A DNA stretch of 64,000 nucleotides from NCBI GenBank assembly GCA_014549065.1, contig JACDOX010000023.1, positions 3,317,805 to 3,381,804 of the forward strand, written 5' to 3'. This DNA is from Cardinalis cardinalis (Eukaryota > Chordata > Aves > Passeriformes > Cardinalidae). This document shows positions 1-15,800 of the stretch, piece by piece (within the stretch, counting starts at the first letter, position 1; each line of letters opens with the position of its first letter). The notes under the pieces are model-generated. The model had not been told where the DNA came from and made no database searches. It was given only the letters and a program-made list of their open reading frames with translations. Both the position numbers and the translations under genes were made by a program.

Positions 1-756
1 CTCTAATGACAAGCATTCACCCCACCGATGAACAACTGGAGTTTTAAAATTTAAGCAACAGCTCCAATATCCTTCTTTGGATCTAGTATTCTGCAACCTC
101 ATTTTTTTGTGACAGATCCCCAGTTGTTCTTTGATTTTTTGTNTAGAACCAATCTCAATTTAGTGTTAAGAATATACAGTCTTCAAAGACAATAAAGTCA
201 AGGCTAAATTACTAGAAATGTGTATCACTGAAAGCTAAACCTGTCATCAGCTGGGACAAGAGTCTGGCATTTTGTGTACAGCTGGCAGACCAAGGTGTGC
301 ACCATGTAACAAGTTTTGTTGCTTTCTCTTGAAGCGAAGAGAATGTGCAACCAAATACAAATACACCGTTACAGATTAAATTACATATTAACATTCTCTC
401 TATTTCATAATCTTCTCCTTCATGTTCTACATGTTCTGCTGTCTATAATGATGAATTCTTCATCCAGCTACAAGGAGTACAAAACTTCATCTTCATGCTG
501 TAATTTATATAACTGCAGCATGTTTCTGCACAACAACTTAGCACATTCATGTCTGAAATTCTACTGAATTACTTAGGATTTCAATTACTTAGGATGGACT
601 GCAATGTCATCATAATAATATTAACTTTTCTAATTAAAGCAAAATTCATATATTTGCCCTAATTATTGAGACCTTCTAGCACAGAAGTTANGTTCTATTT
701 TCACGTTATGATTTCATGGTGAATTTTTAATGATTTGCTCATATGTAAATACATAC
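1..756 (-). other. UBR2 intron 34, partial
   Basis: AT-rich DNA between exon 34 and the next exon beyond the window edge. I looked for the conserved SIKEML-type segment and did not find it. No repeat is recognised. Confidence 0.7.
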
Positions 757-829
757 TTCAGTTTGAAATCGGGTCTAAATCCTTCAGGTAATTGTAGCTG
801 ATCCATTTTTTCTGAATGACCAGAATGGC
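757..829 (-). CDS. UBR2: UBR2 exon 34 (last exon in the window)
   Basis: Completes S1266 and encodes residues 1267-1289 plus two bases, HSGHSEKMDQLQLPEGFRPD then FKL. Its upstream half has diverged from mammals, but QLPEGFRPDF is conserved. Donor GTATGT at 756. The next expected segment (SIKEML in human) is absent from 1-756, so it lies outside the window. Confidence 0.9.
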
Positions 830-3800
830 CTGTACAAACAAAAAGTAATAAATCACTGATTATTCACCTATACGTAATTTCTACATTATAGAAAGGCGCA
901 GAAGCAGAATCTGAAATTCCATCACCAGAAACTGAAATCCCAAGCTGCTCTTGCCACTTATGCCATCATCTCTCTACTCCATTGTGGCAGAACCNAAGTG
1001 CTTGGTCTCTCCTATGAATATTATAAAAATTTCACAAACAAATATACAGATTTCTTCAGACTTACTTGCACAGTCTTCATTTCGCAGTAAATGCAGGGCT
1101 TTTACTTGCTGGGATACTGTTTTGATCCACTGAGTTAGGTTTGGTTGGCTTGAAAAGTCTAACCTGTCAAAAAAAAACCCCAAAAAATTGTTAAAACAAT
1201 CTGTTAAGACAGAATTAGAATTTCATAGGCATTCCAACATCATTCATCTGTTNCTCAATGGGTTTTTTCCTTGCTGCCCATGCATTTTTCTACATTCAGT
1301 TCTTTTTCTGCAGGTGCTATGCTTTCCTAATATACAATAACAAAGTAAAATCCAAAAACTAAAACAATAAGGCTATCCACTTGAATGTATCTGAACAGAA
1401 GACAACAAACATTCAGGAAGGTGCTCTGGGATGTAGCTGGTTTGGCAACTTGGTATTTTTTGCATTTATTGAGGACATTTATAAACCAAACTGACCTGTT
1501 AAACAAAACTCTTGGTGGAGGAAGCAGAGGAATAACAGTGTTGCTCAAGCATTCACAAAGTGGGCAAAGGAATTCACCATTTTCTACATCATAACTTGTG
1601 TGTACTCGTAATCTTTGTTGTCTTCGTTGCTCTTTTGCTTGGACTGCATCAAAATACCTTTAGAAAAGAGAAGACATAAGTGGCAAATAATTATTACTTN
1701 AGCATAGAAATTAAAAAATTCTCAGGAAGACAGTTTTGCCTTTCCTGAAATATAGGTAAGTTTATTATCAGAAGGAAAAATCTCTACCCTCTGACTGATA
1801 AAGCTTTTGGCTGCCAAGATCTACCAAAGTGCTGAAGTTCACTGGGCTGGTAAAATCATGGTTAAGTCTGAACTGTACATTTAGCAAAAAAGTGGATGAG
1901 GCAGAGAGAAGTTGAAGCATTAAAAAAAACCAAACCAAACCGAACCAATAAACAAAAAAACCCAAACAAAACAAAACAACACAAGCAAACAAAGGCCCCC
2001 AAACAAAAACACTAAGAAACAAACAAACAAAAACAATCTAAAAATGCAAACCAAACCAAAAAACCCAGCTCATTTTTACATAATTTTTTTAGGAAGATGC
2101 CATAAGCATTATCCTTGAGTGTTTTCTATTACAGGCCACAACCAAAACAGCAGCAGTCAAAAAAAAACTTGTGAGCTGAACCCTCTATGGAAAAAGGAAC
2201 TGCATTCACTGGTTTGCTAAATGTAACTGCTATTCCAGAAGCCTCTGATGTGGTTTAAAGCATGCCCAGTGATGACCCCAAAATGATCTGAATACAGGCA
2301 CCTAAGGGCATTTCCAGGAGATTATGGCAACCACAAAGGACTGTANATGAGCTACACAAGAAGATTAAAAACCTATCTTCAGTGAGCAGTGACATCAAAG
2401 ACCACAAATGAAACCTGTGTGTGGTAATAGCCACAGAATCTCTGGGAGCTCCTAACACTCTTCATACACAAGGCAGGATCTGAAATCAGGCACATCAGAA
2501 GCCATGCCAAGGAGCAAAGCAGGGCCTAATCAAAGTCAGAGGCATGAATGGTTCGAATTTGTCATGTGGCATTAGCACCACACAGCACTAAGCATGTTTA
2601 TAGGCCTCCAAAAATCAAAGAATAAAAAATAACTGCAGAAGGCTTTATTAAAATGCTAGAAACAAAAGATAAAACTGAGTTTATGTTGAAGATGAACTTG
2701 AACCAGGTCATCAATGTTTCTACTTCAAATTAAATCTGGTGGAGGAATCAAGAGTGCAAGGAATGCACCGTCATTTAAAACCTCAGCAGAGAGCAGAAAC
2801 AGCAGCAAAAGCATGTCTAGCAGTGAACTGCAAAAAAAAAACCCCAAAAAATCTGAGTTTCAGGTGTATGTGCACCACAGGGAATTATGCATCAGGATAA
2901 ACAAGGAACGGGAACGAAAGCTGCCATGTATGGCTTTGGACTCTTTTTTACCAAGATGACAGTAAATGAAAATTATTTTGAGTATGTTTACAGCATTTGA
3001 TTTCTACTCCTTTTTATCCAACAGAAAGCTATTTTAATCACTTCCTGAAATTCCTTTTCCAGTTTACTACACAGTAGGAATTTTGCCATTAAAATTAGTG
3101 CCATTAGGCAAACTGATAACATAACATGTTATTTGAACTAAAAACTTAAACATAGCCTTTTACCTTTGCCAACAATGAGCATGCATAATATGTCCACAGC
3201 TACCCGTGTGTGTTCCACAGGACAGATCTGGGTGCATGAATAAGGGGTCATACTTTTCTGTATTTAAAAGAAAAAAAAAAACAAACCAACTTTGAAATAA
3301 ACATTTATCAAAAGACTTGATGTCAGATTAATGTTGCCACCTTTGTATTTTTATTTAACTTTATCACACAAGTGTAGTTCATTTGAATAAGCATAAAACA
3401 CATTAGTAATCCATAACAGTTTAAACCGTTTAAATTATTTATAAGTATCACTTTACTTTGGTTTGGGTGTATGTACTGTACTTTAAGGCTTCAAACCAAG
3501 GTGTTTCAGAGGTGTTGGGCCCTGGTACAAGTCCCCAGGACCAACCTGCAGTGTTCGTGGTTCAGCACCATCAAACAATGAGTTCAAGGACACNGATCTT
3601 CAGAGTGAGAGTGCAAAACAATTCAGTGCAATGACTTCTACCTGTTTACACATACAGAACCCAGAGAAACCTTTGTAACAATGCCCTTGCTCACCAATCT
3701 GNTTCACAAAGTACCTAAATCCAAGATTTTTTTATTATCACAAAGAGGCATTCCAGATGATATAACTGAGAGGAAGAAAATGTACATCTTCTGCTTTTAA

Positions 3801-6800
3801 AGCCCTACATTACCACCTACTCCCTTGGATGTTACAGGCATGGTTTAAGAACAAACACTTCTGATTTTCAGGGTTTTTTCAACAGTTATAAATAATTTGT
3901 CACAAATGAATGGCAGAACACTGAGCTCATGCCTCACAGTGATTTACATTATTCAGCACACACATTTCTACCTCGCCAAAAATATGGGAGTTTTGCTACT
4001 GATTACAATGAAGGCATTCACAAAAAGTTAATGTAAGAAGACTGTCACTGTCTCAGATGAAAAAATGTTGTTGTCACAGTAACCCCAACACTCTTTAATA
4101 TTTAAGATTACTATGAACAGTACTTACCAGGGTCTGGAGTACTTTTGTTTCTATTTTTAGACAACACAGTTGATCGCTGAATAAATGCTGCCAAGACCAT
4201 AGCCCTGCTGTCCACTTTAACTTCTTGCTCCTCCTGGCACAATATACACATAACAACCTGTCTGGGTTCAGCTACTCTGGTTTGCTCTGGACCCAAGGCT
4301 GTGAGTTTTGCATCTGAAATTACAGGGCTAGAATATTTAAAGAATATTAGTGAGCAAATTATTTGAAAAACATAATAATTCAGATCAGCGCACTTACGTG
4401 TGCTTAGTGCGTTTCTTAAATTTATGTTAAATGCTCCCTGACAAAAAATAGCTTTGGCATTTATAAAAATTCCCATGTGCCCTGAAGTAGCATGTATTTT
4501 CTAGAAAAAATTCATAACCCTCCCAATAGCATAACCCACTCCAGTTTAACACAGAAACTGAATCTGCAGCCCTCCATCATCATCATCCCTTAAGCGTCTG
4601 ATATGAATTTGGAAAACACTCTCCAACTTCCCCACAAAATCATTAGCATTCTCTAATTCATATTTCCAACTACCAAACAGATTTTCTTTCAGATCTTCAA
4701 CAGACACATAATCAACTATTTCCAATTTACTATGCTTAATAGAATAGTCTCTTCAGCATTATTAATAATTTACTGGGTGATTTTGTACAAAAAGCTATTT
4801 GCCTGTTTATGTTTATATTTATCCCACAATTCTGACAGAGAGGGGGAGGGAAGCATTTCATTTAGTTGGTTTTTTGTCTCAGAAACTAACAAATATTCTT
4901 CCATCAAGATAAAAAAAAAAAAGAGCTTTTTAAAGCAGTAACAATAGGGCAATCTGATGTAAACATTAATGAGAAAACATTTAAACAAGATGCCTTTACC
5001 TATTTTCATGGGCTCCGGAGGTTGAAGTATCCAGCTCCTCCAGAGTTTGCTGAAAGAGTTCTTTGTTTTCATTAATGAAGTGCCGCTGCATCTCAGACAT
5101 CTGGGCCATGATCTTCTCCCTGCGCAGTCTGGCAATCTCAGCTTTTCGCTTCCTCTCCGCTTTGTCTTTATCACGTGAACTCTGAAATGGTATTGCTCAC
5201 TCAGTCATTTCTGAAGCCTTGTTACAACAGATTATTTATTTTAGCTACTGTCACGCCTAACTTCTACTGACCTCAAAACAAAGAAAATCTCATAAAAGAC
5301 AAAAGAAAAGTCTACCAAAGAGTTATTTTGTGCCCTCTTTTCTTTAGCTTGTGTTCAATGCCAGGCAGAACTNCACTTCTAGAAAGGGAACTTCTTCCCC
5401 TCAACCTTTAACTGCATTTTGTATTTCTCTTCCCTCTAAGCACTCCTAGGACAGAAGGGTAAGAGAGTGACATGTCTCATCTCTGGTGCTGCTCTCCCTC
5501 CCCAGCAGCTGCATTCCTCAATGGAGCACTACAGTGCTCCAAGGTCTGTGTGCAGTACCTAGAATGTCATATCCACCTACACACATCAGCAGAGCTTTTC
5601 TAGAATGACCTGCATGGCAAAAATATATAGACAACTATTTCTTTTAGCAACCTTTCACGGAGTCTGAAATTACAGGAGCAGCAAAAACATTTAATGCTGT
5701 GACTGTACTGCACACAATTCTATGGAGTAAAATTACAAAAGATTTGGAGACGACAATATATGACACAAAGTTTCTTCAAACAACTGAGTTTGATCTATAA
5801 ACTGTGAGACAGATTTTCAGAAGTCACTGATGTTTCCCATGTTTGATTTAGAGCTACAATTAGAAATATAGTCCTTTGCTAGTCACCACCCAGACCTGTT
5901 CTAGATCAGCTCTTAAAGATTGCTTTTACCTCCTCCATAATATTTCCTTCTGTCTCAACCACAGGACTTGAAGAAGAGCTTTCTCTGAGCTTTTTAATAG
6001 TATTAAAGGTCTGTAAGAAAAAAAAAAAGCCTTTAATTTGTTTGGGTCATGAGAATACCATTGTCTAGTCCATAATCCTGACTATACAATGTGCAGTATT
6101 GGAATCCATAAGAGCAAAACTAGGTACAGCAAATACACATGGGAAATAAGGAAATCATCCCAATGTAATGAGGAAAGTTTCAAAAATCTCATTTCCATGA
6201 CTTTCATGGTAATATTAAATATATTTACCTTCAATATCCATCTGATCATGTCCTTGTGCACTTCCAGATGAGGTGCATTTTGCAGTGTTTCTAGCATAGC
6301 TAGTATGCTAGGGGAATTATTGGGTGCTTCTCCTGGTTCTGAGAGAAAAATTACAATGAGAATTGATTATACCATTACTGGAAAATTTATCACTCACTAA
6401 CATTAAAAACAAGAAACACCAATGCTCGTTCATCATCTGAAGAATTCCTTCAACAGACAGACACAATATGCAATTTTTAGTTCTTCCCCACTGCAAACAT
6501 TTGCATGAATAACTTCTAAATCCTGAAAAGTTTTGCTCACTGACTGTATTTTCTTAGAAAAGAAAGGCACTGTATGCGCTCCCTGGCTATTTTCATTTTG
6601 GGAACCTCCAATATTTTATTTCCCACTACTTTAAATTCAACTTTCATGTGTTAGGAAAAGAAGAGGCATTAGTCAGACAATATAAAAGAGAGACAAGATT
6701 AAAAGACTATTTAAGAATGCAACCATGATTTTTGCAATTGCATCTGATCACGTGCAGCAATCTTTACTGAGATGTCAAAGACATTAAGAACCAGATCTAG

Positions 6801-9800
6801 AGGGAATTATTCAGCCTTTAGTATTGTACCATCATAGAATCTACACAAGTAAAAAGCATTTATCTATAGTCAACTTGATAACATTTTGATGCATAGTCAA
6901 ATATATTCTTCTGGTAAATACAGTTTCAAAAGAATAAAATATAAGATCCTGGCATTTTCAGTTATTTCAATTTTGCTATACATTTGAAAAGAAAGGCATA
7001 CTTGATATTTTCTGAGTGAAGGTAAATGTTACAACATTCTCCTCACTGAGATTCTCCAGATGTTGTTTTTCTTCTTGTAGTGCCATTCCAATCAAATGCA
7101 AAACCTAGGTAAAAATTACAAATTTCAGTTCTTTTCTTACATAATTAATATAATCTTGTTACATAGTTTAATTCATTAAGAAACAGGAAATTTATATAAT
7201 ACAATTACACATTATTAATATATTTGAAGTTATTTCTGTATACAGAATTCCAAAGCTACACTGCACAGGAGCAACAGTGCTTGTTTGAAATCATATAAAA
7301 TGAATATTAAATACTTGCCTCTTTCTGTTTGCTGTCCTGACTTATGAGTGAGAAGTCAGTACTTCTCATCTTTCTCCCTACCCACTGCACGTTACTATTG
7401 CAAGCCTNTGGACAGAACAAGCACAAAGCAGACTTTAAGTCCTTTTTATACATAAAGTTTGGTGACAAAAATTAAAATTTGTAAATTAAATTTGTTCTCT
7501 CTAGAAACNTATTTTTAAAATAATGTTAATTTTCAGGTCAGTGAAGAGCTGTAATCTCCTTGAACTTAAAAAATGTAATTACCCTATTTAGCACTAGGAT
7601 AGTCTGAATGGCATTTTGAAGCTGAGATACTTCATTCTTGGTGGCAAGCTGTCATGCTGCATCACCCATTTCACAACCCTATACAAACTGGCAGGATGCT
7701 ACACACACAAAGGACTGCTGATGCCTGGAATCAACACTGACGCCCATGTAAGGAAAGGATAATCACCTGAAAATTTGTAACACAACTAGAATCGAACAGG
7801 CCAAGTATCTACAGAAAATGAGGCAAAACCCATTGAGAGTCTTGAAGTTTAATTTGTTTTAATAAACAACAGTTAATTTCTCCTCAGTCGGTCATATCTA
7901 TTTAACAAGATCTCACTAGACATAGGCCAACTCTTGCAGATGTCACATGTTCACCCTTGCAAGTGCTTCCAAGACAAAAGTGGTTGACTTGGGAAAGTTG
8001 CAGTACAACTGCACGGCACCATCACAGAGAACTGCAACAAGTTCCTGAGCAAGTGACAGGTCCCTAATGAATTTCACAGGTTTGAGAATGGCTGAATTTT
8101 AGTTCAGTCAAAAATTCGAAGTTACTCNAAAACCTAGCATTCTTACATGACCTGAATGTACCTACACTATTNTGATTTATAACACCAACATATCTTTCAA
8201 TTTTCACCTTTTTCTGTGTTATATAGAACTGCTTATGGTAATTTAAACTTAGCTGTAAAAGGTTATACACACTTAGTAAGACTGGATGTCAAAAAATTAA
8301 CATTCAGTTTCAAAACTGGGGTTTCATTGCCAAATGTTATTTAAAAATGCATCANTATTTTTAAAAAGTTTGGATTTGAATCTTTAACCAACAACTCTGC
8401 CCAATATAAAGAGCCCCTGGATGGCAGTTTACTACTCATCTCTGCACATCCCAGAACATGGTGACCATGACACCAAAATCTGCAATAACCATCCAGGTTT
8501 CTAAAGATCATTATAAATTGCAAGGAACAAACGGCTCAGTAAAGTTTTCAAAAGCGGATACATTCTCAAGTTAGAAAATTTTTTTTGCGCACTTTCATGG
8601 TTTTCTCATAAAGTGATTTTGCCTAAACTGAAAATAAGCAAAAGAACATCAAGAAAAAAATCAATGGCTGCTTAATACGCAACAACTCAGATTAATGGGT
8701 TCTCTACCACAAAAAACAGTATTGCCCCTGAATCAAGCAGAATTCTTCCCTCTCATTGCATCCCATTAGAAATTTACCTGGGTCTCCCATTCACTTAAAA
8801 AATAAATTGCATCAAGAGGCAGACGGTTTCCCTAGTTTTGCATATCAGGAAATATCACTTATTTCTCATTCACAGTATTCTGTATATTTCAGACACCAAG
8901 TAAACAACTCAAATCTATAAAATCATGTCAAAACGCTCTAATGACCATTCCTCCATTAGCATAAGCACTAGTTTAAATAAAAACCCATACCCTTTGCAGC
9001 ATGGACTCTGACCAGGCATAGCCATTGTGCTCCACTGCCCACTGCAGTATAGTTCCCATAATGCAGAGCATGACATCAGACTGCAGGATGTTCACCAGGC
9101 TGGCAAAAAGTGGGCAGAAAGGAGGAAGAGCTGGTGGTGGAAGTGCTGAAAGGGAAATTGGAGTGTTTGACATTTCTCACATGTTGAAATTTGCAACACC
9201 CAATTAAAATGTCTGATTTAACGAAGCAACCCAAGGCAGGATGGTGGAACCAGATGACCTTTATGCTTTCTTCCAACCCAAATCCTTCCATGATCCTAAG
9301 GCAGAACACAGCTGCTTGATAAACAGTGCTACCAATACAGGCTGCACCATTCAGCATGGCTTGTAACAGAACAGCCAAAGGNATAAGCTCTTCAGAAGGC
9401 TGGTTCCATGATAAATCAGATCCCTGACTATAGCCAGGGAGATATAAGGGAAATTGCTTCATTTCTAACCAACTTCTACTCTAGCCCTGAATAGGCTGTT
9501 AGTTGGTATAAATGTCAGGGCAATACACAGCTTGATATGTGATTCCCTCTTCTCCCATCTCCTCTCAAAAATAAATACCTGTATCTTCTCTGTTCTGTCT
9601 TCTCAGCTTTCTCTGTGCTTCCTCTGCCTGAAATAGAAGAACATTGCCAGCCATTACTCAAAATCTGTACCAATATAAAACTAATAAAAAAAAGCATTCA
9701 CGCTTTACTACATTGTTACTGTTTTTTCCCAGCCTTAAATAAACATGAAAGCTTTCATATCTTTGCAGTTTGTCTTATGTTCTACTTATAAAGTAGGGCA

Positions 9801-12800
9801 TGCAACTTCAAAATTCATCTTTCCTCTAGAGCCAGCCTGGATTCTTTTCCTAGCATAAAACTGTAAGGCAAGTTTGAGCTAAAATGGCAATTTCCATAAA
9901 GGTAAGGGAAAATACAGATTTTTTTAAGTACTTCCAGTAAAATAAGATGCAAGGGAACCCACAGACAAGCTCGTGAATGCCCACTGACTTCAACAGCTCT
10001 GTATANGGCACAGGATCCAGTGGCACAGAAATCACTGGAAAATCTTGGGCAAATTCTCTAATATCCAGATGGTAATACTTCTTCACAGAAGCTTTGGAAA
10101 AANACAAACAAAAAAAAAGGCACAAAATAAGCCCCAGGAAGTTAAACTACCAGTTACCTTTGATTGCTCTGCCCTTGAAAAGTGATAGAAATACAGATTG
10201 AAGTTCTTGGCACACTCTGGCTTCAATTCATACAGCCCTCTGCCTGTTAATCCAGGTTTCCTACAAAAAATAAAGCAAACAAAACACTTTATGTCTACTG
10301 GTTCTTAACATCTGAGAATAAATAGTTAACTAGAACAGCTAACAAACACTACCTAACAGGCATTGTAGAAATTAAGTAACAGTATTAAGAATTCTGCACA
10401 TGATTAACGCCATGGGAAATCACCATGACTNAGCCTTCTTTGTTTCATTCTCTCATTTTCACTAATTGAGAAATTCCATTTCTAAAGTTGAATCATTAGA
10501 ATAAAGGGAAACATACTTGAAACATGCCACTTCTTCAATCACACTTTCCATCCCTGTCTCTCTGTTCTCCTACATGGAGTGAAAAGGCAAGACAGTGTGT
10601 TACTGGAGNTCTTGGAATAAACACATTCAAATATCGTACAATGCTAGAGAAAGTATGCAAAAGGAATGTAGTACAAAGTCATTTTACTGGCACTCAAGAG
10701 AACACTGAACCACGTAACATGAAAATACATTCAGGAACACCATCTCTGCAAAAGGTTCTTTGAACAAGTCATGCCATTCCAAGTGGTTCATTTGTACTGC
10801 TTNTCCCTGCCATAATGAACTCGGATGTAACAATAGCAGAAGAAAACTCTAAATTAGCTTGNTCAGCACATTTTTACAATACACAGCCAGCACTTCTGAT
10901 TTCTAGGCCTTTAAATTGAAATAAATACTGGATTGCTAAAAAGACTAGTTACTGAAAAATGCTGAAACAACCACAAAAGGCAGCATGAGACATCAGCTCA
11001 AATATGTAACAATACTTCATACAAATTTTCTTTCTTTCAATATTCCCATCCCTCTCCACCAATGCATATTCCATTACAATTACCAGGCCAGGAAAGAAGT
11101 ATTTAGGACTGACAATATAATTTAGAACCCCAGTTTAAATAGAATTTGCTCTTTCATGCAACACTAAATTATTCTTAAATAATTTTGAATTTTGACTTTT
11201 CAAATAGTTTCAGTTTAAAATATTTAGAAAAAAGTAAAATATTTCATAATTTATCATCAAAATTATTACCAGTACAGTAAAACATTAACTTTGGAATTTT
11301 GACTGTCTTCAAAAATAATTCTTAAAAGATTGCTTCAAAAATACTAAAAGGAGAAAGGAAAGCAAGCTTTGCTGTCCTACAGAAGTACTTATAATAGAAT
11401 TAACATAAATTTTTATGTTCATGTAAATGAAGCATTTATGNTACACAAGTCATAATACAGTGTCTGATTCCATGTCTTTTCACTTATTGTTAGGCTTTAA
11501 AATATAACAGCTTATATTTCTGGATAGTTCNAACAACCCACTTCCATACATCTAATTCAGGGTGTATGAGCAGCCTGCAGAGGCTGCTGGCCAGATGGCC
11601 TGATTAGAAACAGTATTAAAAAGAGAAAGGAGCTGAAGAAGCTCTCAGATTCCTGCCTCTTTCATATGTTGTTCCTTCTTTGCACCTCTTTGCACCTTGC
11701 CACGAGAACTATTAACCTGTGCTCACGCTAACCTTGCTCTGAGCATAATCATGCTGCTCTTATTCCACATTAAGCGACAGGAACTTGCTACAAGACAATT
11801 TTTCAGCAATCAGCCTTGTAAAGTGGAAGTTGGTTCCCCCCTCCACAGCCAGTGACTTACATCTTCAGGGAGTGCCTTCACCAATTCACTGTGAGCCATC
11901 GGCCTGATGCTCAGCTGATGGATGATCTCTCGCTTGATCTCATCTGTTGCATTTACCTGTCCTATTCCAGGGCTGAACCTTTCGCCTGTAGAAATAAAAT
12001 ACTCTTTTTTGTTTGTTTTTAAACATTTTTTTTATCTTTCTCTCTAAATTAAAGGCTGGAAAATAGGGTGTCTTCTGTGAAATCTTGTGTTCACCCATCA
12101 GTGTTCAAAAATTCATTACTTCGATCTAAGCAAGTTCCAAGATTTTCTACTAGGAAAGAGGTCAGAGCTACAGGACGCTCACAACAGAACTGAACCTGAN
12201 ATAGCAATAAAAAATTGCCCAGACCATTAAGGAGCCTAAATTTAAAAAATTAATTAAATATGTTTTGAACTTACCAACAATCATTATAATGAGGTATAGC
12301 ATCTCTTCTATAAGAGTGTTATTTTGTTGAACAACATCCTGAAGTAAAACAATAAAAAAAAAATTTTTTTCAAAAATTATTCCATATGCTGAATATACTT
12401 TTCAGTGATTCAAAACATTGCCTGTTTTCACCCTTAGTACTCCCAAACTGAGCTATGCTGAAACATACTGAAACATAGNTAAGTGCAAAAATAATACAGC
12501 ATTTTTTGACATTTGCCAGTTTAACAGGTAAAAATATTTCTGCATACTTCAAACAGACCACATGAAATTAAAATAGGATAAGTTTTGCTTTTTTATCAAG
12601 AAATAGCTCTGTCTCAGTACAACAGCATCTGATACACTTTGAAAAACAAAACTGAAGCTTTTCTATTGCAGTAGTGCATAAAATACCTTGTTAGTATTTT
12701 CTGTGCTAAATCTTTTGCCATAGTCTGGAGTACTAAAGATCTGATAAAGTTCAAAGCGACTCAGCATTATCATCAGAAAGTGATTTGGATCCATCATAGA

Positions 12801-15800
12801 CACACCTGTCTATTAAAGAAAAAAAAGATTATAAAGAAAAAACAGATAGGTTGTTATCATAGCATGTTTGTATATTTATATATGATGTTCATTGTATATT
12901 CTTTATAAAATTAATTCTCTCAATCCTATGAATGAAGACTTAACATTTAAGTTTACTGTCTTAGGACACTAAGAACAGAAGTTTCAGCCCATTCNAAAAG
13001 CATAATACTATGCTTTATCAAGAATTTCTGATGCCCTTTTAAGGGTATCATGCAAAATATTCAGGGTTACTCCTTCTATCTTAAGCAGTCTAAACAAACT
13101 TCAGTAAAAGACTCTTGTTTGGTTGTTTTTATCTCTAAAATTTTGCTCCTGCTAGCTTATCTTCTAGCAGGCATAATAACTTAGTATATACCACTGAAGA
13201 TTTTAACAAATTCGAATTCTCTAAAGAAAGGCTGAAGATTGTAGAGCAAAGCTTTCAAAACCTTCTTGGAAAGAAAAATACTCAAGTTTCAATGTAGAAC
13301 AAACACTGACTTTCAGAAACTTCCATTTCTGAAAACTACTGGCTGAAGTTTTTTCTGTTTATTAAACAAGGTTTGCGAATTACTGAAATATTTGTTGTTA
13401 GTTTACTATTGCTAATGGGACCATATTTAAAACAGAATAAATTTCCAAGAANGCTCAAGGCTATCTACCCAAATTGGGCAGCTGAAAACAATCATTAAAA
13501 ATCAGTGGCAGATCAAGCCTCAGGGAACTGTGTCTGAAAGCAGAAGTATCTTGGGGCATATTTATGCTGTTGGGTATTGCTAACTCCAGTTAAGATTTGA
13601 GGGACTTCCCAAGAAAATATTTTGCTGTCCAGGTGAACTATGCACCCTGAGCTGCAAATTTTAGATTGTATTGCTCTCAATGTAGAAACACTGCATCTGT
13701 CATAGAGCTAAACAGACTGCCACATTTGCAAATTATGTTCNGAAGAGGAAAATCAAAAAAATCAACACATACACTGACTGCATTTCTGATAACATGCAGA
13801 CTCATTCAACTGCCAGTACAACACCATCCATTAGTTAAAACATTACATTCTTGAAGATATGGCTTATATGCACTAAACCGAAAATTCTGCACTTTTCAAA
13901 TTGTAGTTAAAAAATAAGTATTACAACAATAGTTATTTCCTTTTAAAATTATTCCATAATTATGTAGATAAAATAAGAAAATTTAAGTCCTTCCACAAAA
14001 AAACAGATGTTTTTTCTTTAAAAAGGTTCTGATGAAGATAAACATAAAGACATCCTGAAAATACTTGAAAAAATGCAAATTGGTATACATGGTTACCTGA
14101 AGCATTACTATGTCCTTGTCAAACATCTCCCTCCTGCATTTCACATTATGATAGTAATAAATCTGAAAAAAATACCACACCACAATCATTAGCACAGATA
14201 ATATTTCATCCAAAATTATTTTACTTCTGTCAAAAATAAACTTCTCTATACTGTGTTCATAAACAAAAAATGAATCTGTAATTTGAAAAATTTATACAAT
14301 TTTATCTGTATGCAAAAAGCTTTTTTATAAAGCACAAGACAATCGTAGTTGCTGACTGGGTTATAGCGATGCAATCAATGTCTGAATTGCATAAACTTAC
14401 ACGCAAAAATCTTTTTGACCTCTTTAGCTTATGTTTTAATATATTTGTTTAGCAATTAACTGTTTGAAATTCACAGGAGAAAGCCCTTGCAGTTGGAGAA
14501 ATGTTTTTTCTTTGCTCCATGAATTCCTCTTTAATCATTTGAGATACCATCTTTCAGGAATTGCCAGTGTCAGCAAAATGTTAATATTGTGACAGAACTA
14601 TACTTAACCCAAACCATCCCGGGAAAAACTCAACAGGACTAAGCCAGGCAGCAGCAACACCACAATCACTGCATGGCACTGAAAGGTGGGAAAGTTTGGT
14701 TCTACCACAAGAGAAGAAAAATAAATAGGGCTGACAAGTTTCTGTATAGGCCTGGAAACAAACTTCAGCATGCTAAAGTCTCCTCTAGACACACACCATT
14801 TCCACCAGAATTACATGAAGACAGCTAGGCATGCCTTCCCTTTCTTCTCTATCCTAATAATCCACACATATCCATTCCTATTCCTATTATCCTATTCCTA
14901 TCATATCCATAGTCCATTCCTATTATCTGGGAAAGATCCAAAAGGAGCTGGCTGAACATGAGCTCTCCCCATAGCCAAAGTAAAGAGTAAGGACTTGCAG
15001 ACTGTGGGAGTTAAGTTATCTCAACTAAATGAAGCTCTTAACTTCAAGATCCTGACAACCAGGGGAAATTAACACAGAGACTTATATCACCATCAAAAGC
15101 TATGCTAAAATTCCAGATTTGATGTATGTCTACAGCACTGTGGGCACTGCTATAATTGTACATAACTAGAGTTCTTTTTGCTGTAATGACAACAAGGACA
15201 CCACCTTATGAAGATCCTTCAAGGGTCAAGAAGTGTCAGAATATAATATATTTGAGCCGCTTAATTCAGTGTCCTAGTAAACAGACATTGCAATTATCTA
15301 ATAGAGATGAGGGCTGACAGGACTGAAGGAATTTTCTTGCACATAAATCAAGTTAACACCTCACAGAATTACACCCTATTCCTGTTGTAATCTAAGTCTT
15401 GCTGAGAAAATCACTTGAGACAATCACCCTGGTGGGTGGTACTGACACCACAGTACCCATTTTATAGCTGCTATGCTTGAAACACCTAATTTATACAAAC
15501 ATTGAGAACATATGTTTAGAAATTAAAGTCTCCAGAAGTATTATAGCTNAAAGCCAAGAAACACTTCATTCTACACTGCTTCTAATGCTTCTGTGGGGTC
15601 TTTGGATTTCAACTACTTTATAAATATAAATAGCCATAATACCATAATGCTGCATATTTTTATATCTGAGACACTTTTATGTGGAGGTGATAAATTACCA
15701 TGGATGCGCATTATCACGGATGCGCAGATCTAATTCTGCACTTCCAACTGCTGCTGCACAGTACACAGTAAAAAAGCCANGAGTCATTAACTACAGTAAT

